In this document: positions 1 to 6,094 of the stretch, piece by piece
How positions within the stretch are numbered: position 1 is the stretch's first letter
Layout: the number at the start of each line of letters is the position of its first letter
Source of the DNA: CAJQQY01 sp964352225
GTDB lineage: Bacteria > Bacteroidota > Bacteroidia > Chitinophagales > Saprospiraceae
Length of the DNA stretch: 6,094 nucleotides
Direction of reading: 5' to 3'
NCBI GenBank assembly: GCA_964352225.1
Contig: CAYGRM010000401.1
Location: 1-6,094, forward strand
Notes under the pieces: model-generated
The model's database searches: none
What the model was told of the DNA's origin: nothing
What the model saw: only the letters and a program-made list of their open reading frames with translations
Made by a program: the position numbers and the translations under genes

Positions 1-21
1 ATCTAGTTCTAATTTCAAAGC

Positions 22-90
22 CGGGAATAAAAAAATCCCTTCTTTCAGTTCCGAAAACGAAAGTAGGGATTTTTTTATTCCCGATTTTTT
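22..90. terminator. Long bidirectional-type intrinsic terminator
   Basis: The 19-base arms 22-40 and 65-83 are perfectly complementary. The inner part of each arm is A7-TCCCT on the left and AGGGA-T7 on the right, so either strand gives a stem followed by a T run. The 24-base loop can fold further (CTTTC 42-46 with GAAAG 59-63, GTT 48-50 with AAC 56-58). A further T run follows at 85-90 on the plus strand. It lies 16-84 bases past the stop codon of the minus-strand TerB-like gene and probably ends that transcript. It may also end a plus-strand gene lying to the left of the window. Confidence 0.85.
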
Positions 91-105
91 AAATGAGAAT
101 TTGAC

Positions 106-435
106 TTAGAGTAATTTTTTTAAAACGCGCATCAGGTTTTTTTCTAACAAACTAAATTCGCCATCTGCCATGAATTCTTTTTTCATCATATCTAATAATT
201 CGTTAGTTCGATCTGAAGTAGGAAAATACAAACCCTTGTAGGAAAGTATAGTATTGATTTTGTTAATGTCCGACATGGAATGGTATTCATTCCAAATCGT
301 ATTAAAAGTATCTTCATTCACTTTTTGTAAAATTGCTTCCTTTTCATCAGAGGTAACTTTTAAATCGGCAGATGCTGCATAGAGCATTAAGAATGCTGAA
401 AATTCTTGAAAATTCCATTTTGGATGATCACTCAT
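106..435 (-). CDS. Small TerB-like (tellurite-resistance TerB fold) protein
   Basis: Encodes a 109-residue, mostly helical protein with no signal peptide or membrane segment, so probably cytoplasmic. Two similar halves can be seen. An N-terminal helix pair reads LYAASADLKVTSDEKEAI (residues 18-35, with D24 and E31), and a C-terminal pair reads FMADGEFSLLEKNLM (88-102, with D91, E93 and E98). A helix, then an A-D/small-residue turn, then an acidic helix is the pattern of TerB-family proteins, where acidic residues can bind metal. The assignment rests on pattern only. The TerB fold is found in many stress-response and membrane-associated proteins, so no reaction can be named, and tellurite resistance should not be assumed. 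The ATG at 435 is preceded by an A/C-rich leader typical of Bacteroidota and lacks a Shine-Dalgarno sequence. The gene is transcribed divergently from the WG-repeat gene. A possible promoter has TTTG at 503-500 and CTTTTTTG at 481-474 (minus strand), but the match is weak. Confidence 0.8.
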   Translation of the reverse strand: MSDHPKWNFQEFSAFLMLYAASADLKVTSDEKEAILQKVNEDTFNTIWNEYHSMSDINKINTILSYKGLYFPTSDRTNELLDMMKKEFMADGEFSLLEKNLMRVLKKLL

Positions 436-690
436 TTTGTTTTTGTTTTGTTTGTAAAAGTAAAAATTTTTTACAAAAAAGAAAGCCTTAAATAATTCGC
501 AAATCAGTTAATTTGTCAAGGTGAGATATTTAAGTGAGTATTTAGTATAATGATTTTTTTTAATAAAAGAAAATCTACATTTTGTTCTATGATAGCAACA
601 AGTTCAGTTTAAAATACTTATTTTTACATCCTTTCGTTGTTATTTCATCAAAACATAAAGACTATTATCCACAACACAGTTTATCACGGC

Positions 691-3600
691 GTGCGAGTAA
701 TTTTTATTTCATTTTTAATGTTGCTTTTTGGAAGTTCACTTTTTGCTCAAGTTGGCAAAGTGGCTACCGAAACTTTTTTTCCAGTAAAAATAAATAAGCA
801 ATGGGGTATGATGAATTCCAAGGGGAAAGTAGTGATCCAACCTCAATATGACGCAATTGGAGAATTCAAAGAATACGGCTACGCAGTCATGCAACGAAAC
901 GGTCGAGTAGGATTGGTGAATAAATATGGTCGAGAGGTCCTCTCTCCAAAATATGATGATATTAAAATTTTAGATTCCTTGCTCTTTGCAGTTTTGGACG
1001 TATCGGATTGGAAAGTGGTTAATTATAGAGGAAAAGTAATTTTGAATAATGGTTATGAACAAGTACATATCTGGAAAAGAAAATTTATTGGATTTAGACA
1101 AAATAGAAAATGGGGAGTTGCTAATATCAAAGGTGAAATAATTACTAGTCCAAAATATGATGAAATTGAATTATTAGAGAACGAATTTTTTCAAACCAAG
1201 ATCGACGACAAGTTAGGGTTGTTAGCCAGCGATGGAAAAGAAATACTTGCTAACGAGTCTTCCCAAATAGAAATTTACAATCCTCAACTTTTCTTTTTTC
1301 AAAAAAATAAAAAATGGGGAGCTGTCAATCAAAAAGGACAACAATTAATTCGTCCATCCTTCCAATCATTTTTTACGCTTTCCGATAATTTCATCAAACT
1401 CATTGCGAACAGTCGAGTGTATTTATATTCTGTTCCAAAAGAGGAAATTATTACCAAAGGTCAATATGATACATATTATACTTTTTCCAAAAAATATGTA
1501 TTGTGTAAGAATAAACGTAAGCTAGGCCTAATTGATTGGCTTGGAAAAGCATTGTTAGATGTAAAATATGATGAGATCCAATCCTATGGAAATGATCAAT
1601 TTCGAGTGAGTATTAAAGGTAAGTGGGGAGTGGTCGCAGCAGGTGATCAAATCATTGTTCCTTTCGAGTATGATTATATTGCGCCCTTAAAATCAAAAAT
1701 GTGTATCGTCAAAAAGGATGGAAAATTGGGGATAGTAAGTATTGATGGAAAAGAACAAGTATACCCTAATTATGATAGGATTAGTATTGAAAATAATAAA
1801 GCTGAGGCATATCAGGGTGATATTTTCACCCTGCTTACTTTTGATGAAAATGGAAATTTGAAAGGAGAGGATGAATTTCAAAATCATGTGAAATTAAAAA
1901 TAGGAGGGAAAAGAAATGGTGGTAAATTAGATAGTTCATCTGCGGATAATGATTACCAATTAGACCAATTTGAATGGTATTACGATGCGAAGCAGGATAA
2001 GTGGGGATTGCGAAAATTAGAAGATGGAAGTGTTCATATCGAACCTGTTTTCGATTGGATTCGAATGGAGAGAGATATTAATTTTACGTTGGTTGGGATT
2101 GAGAAGTGGAATAAATATTCATTTGATCGAACTACATATCGCTTTGATATGGTTTTTGGATTAGTCAATAATGAAAATGGTTTGTTGGTGACTCCGTTAG
2201 AATTATTGGATGTACGTTTATCCGATTTCCGAAAAGGTCACCCTGCTGCTAGAGTTGTATTTTCTGATGGTTCTCATGGATTGGTGGCAGAAAATGGTGC
2301 TTACTTGGCTAAGGATTATGCCTTTATTGATAACTTTCAAAATGGGATGGCTAGGATGAGTATGAAAGGAAAGTTGTCAGGTAATTTGAAAAATGAAGAT
2401 AGAGGACTAGGAAAAGTTAAAAACTACTTGAAATCACTTTTGTCACCTAATTATATGACTGATTATACGAATCATGATCAGGAGTTTAGAAATGTTGCGG
2501 AATTAACTTGCCACAATTGTGAGTGGGGATACATTGATACTAGTGGGAAGGTGGTAGTTACACCGAAGTATAATTTTGTAGGAGAGATGGTTAATAACAT
2601 TGGGATCGTAGAAAAAGGGAATAAAATTGGAGCGATAGATACTTCCGGAAATATATTGTTGGAATGTGATTATGATCAAATTAATTTTTTAGAAAAAACT
2701 GATAACCAGATTTTGCAAGTGTATAAAAATGGATCAAAATATGGATTGATTGATACCCTAGCAGAAGTTGCAGTTGACTTGAAGTATGATGAAATAGGAG
2801 AATTAAGCGAAGGACGATTAGCTGTTTTAAGAAAAGGGCTTTGGGGATTTACCAACTTGCAAGGAGAAGAAGTTATTCCTTGCATATATCGAAAAATTGG
2901 AAATTTTCAAGAAGGCTATGCCGCAGCTCAATTAGGTAATAAATGGGGATTCATAGACCTAGCGGGTAATATCATTGTAGAATTCAAATATCGAAGAGTT
3001 GGTAATTTTAAAAATGGGCTGGCATGGGTAGCAACTTCTTCTGGCGTTGGATACATTAATGATCAAAGTGAAAAGGTAATTATTCCGAAGTTTGACAAAG
3101 CTTTTGATTTTGAAAATAACGTGGCTAGGGTCGTGGTCAATGGTGAGTTTGGATTAATAAATAGTCTAGGGGAATATTTTGTACGACCAAAATATAATCA
3201 TATTGGGGAGTTTAATGAAATGGGAATTGCCATTGTTCAGATTGGAAATCACAAAATTCGATATGGTCTAATGAATCAAACGGGAGATTTAATTGGAAAT
3301 ACTCAATACAAAAAAATCCTGCCATTCAAAGAAGGTCTTGCAGCAGTTCAATACAAAAATAGATTTGGTTATATCGATGCAAAAGGGAAAGTGGTGATCG
3401 AAGCACAATATTCTAAAGCTTCGAATTTTTCAGAAGGATTAGCTGCTGTGCAAAAAAATGGAGAGTGTGGTTATATCGATAAAACTGGAAAAGAAGTAAT
3501 TCCTTTGACTTATTCCCGATGTCTAGATTTTGAAGGTGGAAAAGCAATTGTATTTAAAGGAATGAGAAATGCCGGAGTGATTAGCAAAACTGGAGAAGAA

Positions 3601-4029
3601 ATCATTTCTCCGAGCATAAATGGTCTTGTTGGATTTTCTAATCAACGAGGATTAATTCGAGATGGAAGTTGGAATTATTATTATATAACTGAAGAGGCAA
3701 GATTTTACGATGGATACTATGATTATGCTCAATCCTTCGAACATGGCATTGCCATCGTGCAAAAAAATGGAAAATGGGGAATCATCAACCAAAATGGAAT
3801 GCCAGTCATTACGCCTAAATATGACAAGATTGAACCCTTCAAAGATGGATATGCAAAAGTGCGAATTAATGGTTTTAGTGGTTTGACCAACTTGAAAGGA
3901 GAATCAATTGTATTGCCAGAATATGAATTTATTAGCTATGTCGGAGAAGGATTATTTAGAGTAGAGAAAGGAGATCAAATTGGATATTTTGATTTGATGG
4001 GAGAGTGGATCTGGAATTTACAAAACTGA
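691..4029 (+). CDS. Secreted WG-repeat protein (27 full WG beta-repeats)
   Basis: Encodes about 1112 residues from a GTG start. The start was chosen because MRVIFISFLMLLFGSSLFAQ is a compact signal peptide with cleavage probable after FA. An in-frame TTG at 637 would add 18 residues, and the first ATG (718) would lose the charged end. An in-frame stop at 610 excludes anything longer. Nearly all the rest is WG repeats of about 34 residues, of the form WG(x)4-5 GK-x-VI-x-P-x-YD-x-I, then a gapped F-x-EGLA-x-V-x-x-GK. Ten repeats begin at residue 38, three irregular ones at 438, 489 and 529, and fourteen plus a half repeat fill 612-1112. A C-x-x-C pair (607/610) precedes the second block. There is no lipobox, membrane anchor or recognisable sorting domain, so the product is likely periplasmic or released. 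WG repeats are predicted beta structure. Their role is generally unknown, with binding or scaffolding an inference. Confidence 0.92.
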   Translation: MRVIFISFLMLLFGSSLFAQVGKVATETFFPVKINKQWGMMNSKGKVVIQPQYDAIGEFKEYGYAVMQRNGRVGLVNKYGREVLSPKYDDIKILDSLLFAVLDVSDWKVVNYRGKVILNNGYEQVHIWKRKFIGFRQNRKWGVANIKGEIITSPKYDEIELLENEFFQTKIDDKLGLLASDGKEILANESSQIEIYNPQLFFFQKNKKWGAVNQKGQQLIRPSFQSFFTLSDNFIKLIANSRVYLYSVPKEEIITKGQYDTYYTFSKKYVLCKNKRKLGLIDWLGKALLDVKYDEIQSYGNDQFRVSIKGKWGVVAAGDQIIVPFEYDYIAPLKSKMCIVKKDGKLGIVSIDGKEQVYPNYDRISIENNKAEAYQGDIFTLLTFDENGNLKGEDEFQNHVKLKIGGKRNGGKLDSSSADNDYQLDQFEWYYDAKQDKWGLRKLEDGSVHIEPVFDWIRMERDINFTLVGIEKWNKYSFDRTTYRFDMVFGLVNNENGLLVTPLELLDVRLSDFRKGHPAARVVFSDGSHGLVAENGAYLAKDYAFIDNFQNGMARMSMKGKLSGNLKNEDRGLGKVKNYLKSLLSPNYMTDYTNHDQEFRNVAELTCHNCEWGYIDTSGKVVVTPKYNFVGEMVNNIGIVEKGNKIGAIDTSGNILLECDYDQINFLEKTDNQILQVYKNGSKYGLIDTLAEVAVDLKYDEIGELSEGRLAVLRKGLWGFTNLQGEEVIPCIYRKIGNFQEGYAAAQLGNKWGFIDLAGNIIVEFKYRRVGNFKNGLAWVATSSGVGYINDQSEKVIIPKFDKAFDFENNVARVVVNGEFGLINSLGEYFVRPKYNHIGEFNEMGIAIVQIGNHKIRYGLMNQTGDLIGNTQYKKILPFKEGLAAVQYKNRFGYIDAKGKVVIEAQYSKASNFSEGLAAVQKNGECGYIDKTGKEVIPLTYSRCLDFEGGKAIVFKGMRNAGVISKTGEEIISPSINGLVGFSNQRGLIRDGSWNYYYITEEARFYDGYYDYAQSFEHGIAIVQKNGKWGIINQNGMPVITPKYDKIEPFKDGYAKVRINGFSGLTNLKGESIVLPEYEFISYVGEGLFRVEKGDQIGYFDLMGEWIWNLQN
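790..4026 (+). repeat. In-frame WG-repeat array, about 102-bp period
   Basis: Within the coding sequence a unit of about 34 codons recurs from near base 790 to the stop. The W/F/Y/L/V/I-G pair marks each unit. Example unit starts are 802, 1111, 1624, 2002, 2524, 2842, 2944, 3364, 3466, 3775 and 3877. Most units are exactly 34 codons, and a few carry 1-4 extra residues (for example those starting at 2626 and 3148, with 38). The units have diverged in sequence and share only short identical DNA strings, such as 15 bases at 3448-3462 and 3757-3771. The duplication is therefore old, or under strong diversification, rather than a recent tandem expansion. The regular arrays are interrupted from about 1830 to 2515. 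Confidence 0.9.
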
Positions 4030-4053
4030 TTTTTCAAGATTAAAAATGAGTAA

Positions 4054-4093
4054 GTCCTTCCAGATTTTTAAAATCTGGAAGGGCTTTTTTTTT
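4054..4093 (+). terminator. Intrinsic terminator of the WG-repeat gene
   Basis: The arms 4056-4067 (CCTTCCAGATTT) and 4071-4082 (AAATCTGGAAGG) form a perfect 12-bp stem with a 3-base loop. It is lengthened to 14 bp by G4054-C4084 and a T-G pair, and is followed by nine Ts (4085-4093). It begins 25 bases after the stop codon of the WG-repeat gene. It sits in the 69-base gap between two convergent genes and probably also helps end the minus-strand TerB-like transcript, although the T run on that side is shorter (TTTTT at about 4043-4047). Confidence 0.93.
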
Positions 4094-4098
4094 AAAAA

Positions 4099-4488
4099 CT
4101 ATGATTTTTTCACAAGTCCATTTTCATCTAGGAATTCTAAGAAATGGGATTTTAAAGATTTATTGAAAATTGAAATTACTTTCCCTTCGTTTCTCTCAAA
4201 TCCATTACTAGCTTTAGCCACATCTTCTAATAAATTTATTAAGTCATAATAATAGGGCGTTGGTCCATTCTCTTTCAAGGTTTCTAATGCTTTTAAATAG
4301 GCATCTTTTAATTCAGTTTCTTTTTTTCTTTCCCAGTTAAATGACCATTTTGCATCTTCTCCCCATGAAAATTGGGCAAGTTTTTCATCAATAACTTTAA
4401 TTTCCTCCTCTTGAATTAATCCATCTGCAATAGCAACAGCATAAATAATTTCTCCAAATGCATCATGTAATCTTGCTTGACTGACCAT
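4099..4488 (-). CDS. Second TerB-like protein
   Basis: Encodes 129 residues with no signal peptide or membrane segment, probably a cytoplasmic, helical protein. The first helix pair reads EIIYAVAIADGLIQEEEIKV (residues 13-32, with D22, E27-E29). The second reads LLEDVAKASNGFERNEGKVI (86-105, with N95, E98 and E101). The YA-x-A-x-AD-G...E pattern is close to that of TerB-family proteins, where such acidic positions lie in the metal-binding turn. Between the halves is a charged, tryptophan-rich segment (W42, W48, W52) and helices at about 55-75. The protein resembles the TerB-like product of 106-435 in layout but not closely in sequence, so the two are distant relatives rather than a recent duplication. 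The gene converges on the WG-repeat gene and diverges from the lipoprotein gene. The ATG at 4488 has no Shine-Dalgarno sequence. The biochemical role is unknown. Confidence 0.82.
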   Translation of the reverse strand: MVSQARLHDAFGEIIYAVAIADGLIQEEEIKVIDEKLAQFSWGEDAKWSFNWERKKETELKDAYLKALETLKENGPTPYYYDLINLLEDVAKASNGFERNEGKVISIFNKSLKSHFLEFLDENGLVKKS

Positions 4489-4804
4489 AGTTTAATTTTT
4501 CGATTTGTGATAAAAATTATGTTTGAATTTACTCAAAATAGAAACATAAAACGAATTGATTTCTTTTAAAAGGTAAGATATTAAAAGAAATTTTCATTTT
4601 ACATATTGATGTAGGAACTTACTAAAATATTTAGAATTACAGTATTGCTTTTGCTTTTACCTATTTCTTTTCTTATTTTTAAACTATCTATAGATCTCAC
4701 CTACCGATATTCTCCAGTACCTAAAATATAAGATTAGCCACTTTGATTCCATAATACTCAATGTATTAAGGATATTTTTATTAATACCTAAGACGACCTT
4801 TCTA
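4489..4804. other. Divergent intergenic region, no convincing gene
   Basis: This 316-base, AT-rich gap separates the divergent second TerB-like gene and the lipoprotein gene, so it should hold both promoters. For the lipoprotein, TATTTTTA at 4773-4780 matches the Bacteroidota -7 element TAnnTTTG at 7 of 8 positions, but the nearest upstream TTTG (4742-4745) is too far for normal spacing. For the minus-strand gene no clear -33/-7 pair was found. A perfect 11-bp inverted repeat lies at 4559-4569/4581-4591. An open stretch at 4609-4731 reads like a signal peptide but has a stop directly after its ATG. No RNA gene or riboswitch is recognised. Confidence 0.7.
4559..4591. repeat. 11-bp inverted repeat upstream of TerB-like gene
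   Basis: ATTTCTTTTAA (4559-4569) and its exact reverse complement TTAAAAGAAAT (4581-4591) are separated by 11 bases. The pair lies 71 bases upstream of the minus-strand TerB-like start and 213 bases upstream of the lipoprotein start. With this size and position it could be an operator for a dimeric regulator, or simply an AT-rich hairpin. In such AT-rich DNA a chance origin is possible. Confidence 0.4.
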
Positions 4805-5893
4805 ATGAGAAAAAAACTAACTAACGTTCTTTTTATGACAATTTGTGGATTGCTTATTTATTCTTGTAATCCTGAAAAAGCAGAAATTATAATTGAGGAA
4901 CCTGTCGAAGAAAAAAGCCCATTTGCTGGCTCGAGTGATTTTGTAATTAGTCAAAATTATTTGGTTAGGATAATGACCTTGGCCTTAACTAATGCTTTGT
5001 TACGTCCTGAGATGCATGGTCTTCAAGGCCCTCCTCAGGTGGATACACGAACTTGTCCAATGGTAACCGCGACTACAGGATCTCCTAATGTTTTAGAAAT
5101 TGATTTTGGAACAGATTGTCTCTTCAATAATACGCTTGGGGGAACTGCTGATACTATTTCTGGACTGATCCGATTAGAAGCTTACGGGCCAATTACTGAT
5201 CCTAGCACGAATACCTTCTTGGTAATGGATGAAATAAAAATGAATGGAAAAATCATCAGATTCGTTGCAGGAGATCCTGTGAATGCCGATTGGATAAAAT
5301 TTAAATTTTCTGGAAATACTTCGACGAGTAATTTTACCTATGATGCTTTCATAGATGGCTCGTTTCTGCCAGGAGCAGATCCAATTTTTGATCGGTCTCA
5401 GTTTCAAATAGTGGACTGCAACTCAGGGGATAGTTTAGTTTTATATCCATCATATTCTGGAATTACAGCGTTTAACTTTGATTTTATTGATCCAGATGAT
5501 CCAACAACTGCACCTGAATTTACTTATGAAAGTTTAGTAAATGGATGTTATGAAGTAGATATAAATCCTATTATTGCTTTTTATTATGACGGATCAGGCA
5601 CTTTGTTGGAAGATTATAATATTACCAAAGAAGATAATTCTCCATTACTTTTTAAGCCACTATGTAAATGGATTTTTGGCGGAAAATTAAACTATGATGA
5701 TATTCCGCTAAGTGATCCAAATTTTACCGATATGATTAATGATCCATATTTGAAAATATGCTATGGTTCAGATGAATTTGGAGTAGATAATAATTTGTGT
5801 GATAGATTTGTCAAAATGACGAGTTGCGATATTTTCGAAAATAATGTTTGTATTTCAGGAGCAGATACCACGATTTTGGCTTGTCCTCTCTAA
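4805..5893 (+). CDS. Cysteine-rich surface lipoprotein, function unknown
   Basis: Encodes 362 residues. The N-terminus is a lipoprotein signal: K3-K4, a hydrophobic core at 8-18, then the lipobox I-Y-S-C with the lipid-bearing cysteine at 21. The acidic stretch after it (E24 to E36) fits the export signals that send Bacteroidota lipoproteins to the cell surface. The mature part has ten more cysteines, an even number suited to disulfide pairs, five of them in the last 50 residues or so. The segment from C84 to C105, TCPMVT...LEIDFGTDC, followed by a small-residue SGLIRL strand, resembles a recurrent motif in uncharacterised Bacteroidota lipoproteins (C-P-x-V-T ... I-D-F-G). That resemblance is from memory, not a search. 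No catalytic motif, TonB box or type IX sorting domain is visible. The ATG at 4805 has no Shine-Dalgarno sequence. The stop codon lies within a 76-base palindrome. Confidence 0.85.
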   Translation: MRKKLTNVLFMTICGLLIYSCNPEKAEIIIEEPVEEKSPFAGSSDFVISQNYLVRIMTLALTNALLRPEMHGLQGPPQVDTRTCPMVTATTGSPNVLEIDFGTDCLFNNTLGGTADTISGLIRLEAYGPITDPSTNTFLVMDEIKMNGKIIRFVAGDPVNADWIKFKFSGNTSTSNFTYDAFIDGSFLPGADPIFDRSQFQIVDCNSGDSLVLYPSYSGITAFNFDFIDPDDPTTAPEFTYESLVNGCYEVDINPIIAFYYDGSGTLLEDYNITKEDNSPLLFKPLCKWIFGGKLNYDDIPLSDPNFTDMINDPYLKICYGSDEFGVDNNLCDRFVKMTSCDIFENNVCISGADTTILACPL

Positions 5894-5966
5894 GAGACTG
5901 TTTTGAATTATTATGCTGCCAAATCCAGTCGGTTTGGCTTGCATAATAATTCAAAACAGTCTCTTA
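5891..5966. repeat. 76-base palindrome, MITE-like element candidate
   Basis: Positions 5891-5916 and 5941-5966 are perfect 26-base inverted repeats, each beginning TAAGAGACTGTTTTGAA from its outer end. Inside, GCCAAA (5918-5923) pairs with TTTGGC (5933-5938), and CC/GG closes a 4-base loop. Neither side is followed by a T run, so it is a poor intrinsic terminator. Taking TA (5891-5892 and 5965-5966) as a target duplication leaves a 72-base unit with 24-bp terminal repeats, as expected of a small non-autonomous element. TA is self-complementary, so it could equally be part of the stem. The left TA is the start of the lipoprotein stop codon. Confidence 0.6.
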
Positions 5967-5975
5967 GAATAAAAA

Positions 5976-6040
5976 TTAAAATGTCGATCAAAATCAAAAC
6001 AAGACTGAATGTAAATTTTTGATTTTGATTGACATTTTAA
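5976..6040 (-). terminator. Long hairpin terminator of the right-edge gene
   Basis: The 24-base arms 5976-5999 and 6017-6040 pair completely except for one G-T wobble (G5986 with T6030), around a 17-base loop. Read on the minus strand, the hairpin starts 8 bases after the stop codon of the partial gene and is followed by a T-rich run (AATTTTTATTC, 5977-5967). The stem is AT-rich but long. It may also stop plus-strand readthrough from the lipoprotein gene. Confidence 0.65.
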
Positions 6041-6048
6041 ATAAACAA

Positions 6049-6094
6049 TTATTCTTCTCCTTCCTCTTCTTCTTCTTCTGGAGCTAAAACAGGA
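6049..6094 (-). CDS. Partial CDS, acidic C-terminal tail only
   Basis: On the minus strand an open frame enters from the right edge and ends in TAA at 6051-6049. The visible 14 residues read PVLAPEEEEEEGEE. The stop codon is followed directly by the hairpin at 5976-6040, which supports a genuine gene end. Glu-rich tails of this kind occur on several unrelated Bacteroidota proteins, including some ribosomal and other nucleic-acid-associated ones, so the product cannot be named from this tail. The gene body lies outside the window and this piece is too short to have been tested as a full reading frame. Confidence 0.6.
   Translation of the reverse strand, partial: PVLAPEEEEEEGEE

Noticed and set aside
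552..575. AT-only hairpin (GATTTT ... AAAATC) upstream of the WG-repeat gene
   Set aside because: The stem has almost no G-C pairs and lies upstream of the gene with no T run after it. It is expected by chance in such AT-rich DNA.
582..797. Short plus-strand reading frame overlapping the start of the WG-repeat gene
   Set aside because: It has only a TTG start, runs in a different frame from the signal peptide and WG repeats, and has no recognisable composition. It is a shadow of the WG-repeat gene.
1693..1887. Minus-strand reading frame inside the WG-repeat gene
   Set aside because: It lies entirely within strongly supported repeat coding sequence and looks like antisense of AT-rich codons.
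2676..2885. Minus-strand reading frame inside the WG-repeat gene
   Set aside because: Antisense to regular WG repeats, with no independent start context or domain.
790..4026. Possible recent tandem DNA duplication or phase-variable repeat in the WG array
   Set aside because: Units share the protein pattern but almost no long identical DNA strings, so there is no sign of recent expansion or slippage-prone repeats.
4046..4249. Plus-strand reading frame after the WG-repeat gene
   Set aside because: It runs through the terminator hairpin and then antisense to the TerB-like gene, which has much better protein features.
106..4488. A tellurite-resistance operon (terZABCDEF-type)
   Set aside because: Only TerB-like folds are seen. 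No TerC membrane protein, TerD-family protein or TerA is present, and the two genes are not co-transcribed.
5174..5407. Minus-strand reading frame inside the lipoprotein gene
   Set aside because: Antisense to a lipoprotein with a clear signal and a conserved-looking motif, and without any features of its own.

Overview
The window is AT-rich and looks like a chromosomal piece of a Bacteroidota (Bacteroidetes) bacterium. The signs are AT-rich intergenic DNA with no clear Shine-Dalgarno sequences, A-rich leaders, a Bacteroidota-type lipoprotein, a signal peptide ending in the common ...FAQ form, and terminators built as A-run/stem/T-run hairpins. The genus cannot be named from the sequence.

Layout, left to right. 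A long bidirectional-type terminator (22-90) lies beyond the end of a small minus-strand TerB-like gene (106-435). A divergent intergenic region separates it from a large plus-strand gene (about 691-4029) for a secreted protein made almost wholly of WG beta-repeats: 27 full repeats plus a half repeat, in two regular blocks around an irregular centre with a CxxC pair. This gene converges on a second minus-strand TerB-like gene (4099-4488), with a strong terminator between them (4054-4093). A 316-base divergent gap follows. It holds an 11-bp inverted repeat and a signal-peptide-like open stretch with no usable ATG. Next is a plus-strand gene (4805-5893) for a cysteine-rich surface lipoprotein of unknown function. 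Its stop codon lies inside a near-perfect 76-base palindrome (5891-5966) that looks like a miniature inverted-repeat element bounded by TA. A second long hairpin (5976-6040) then sits just past the stop codon of a minus-strand gene that runs off the right edge. Only its acidic C-terminal tail is visible.

How the genes relate. The genes alternate strand, so there is no operon in the window. Two different TerB-like proteins, both apparently cytoplasmic, bracket the exported WG-repeat protein. That arrangement is worth testing for conservation, but the sequence alone does not prove a functional link, and the different cell compartments argue against direct contact. I see no convincing defence system, transposase, tRNA, rRNA or CRISPR array.
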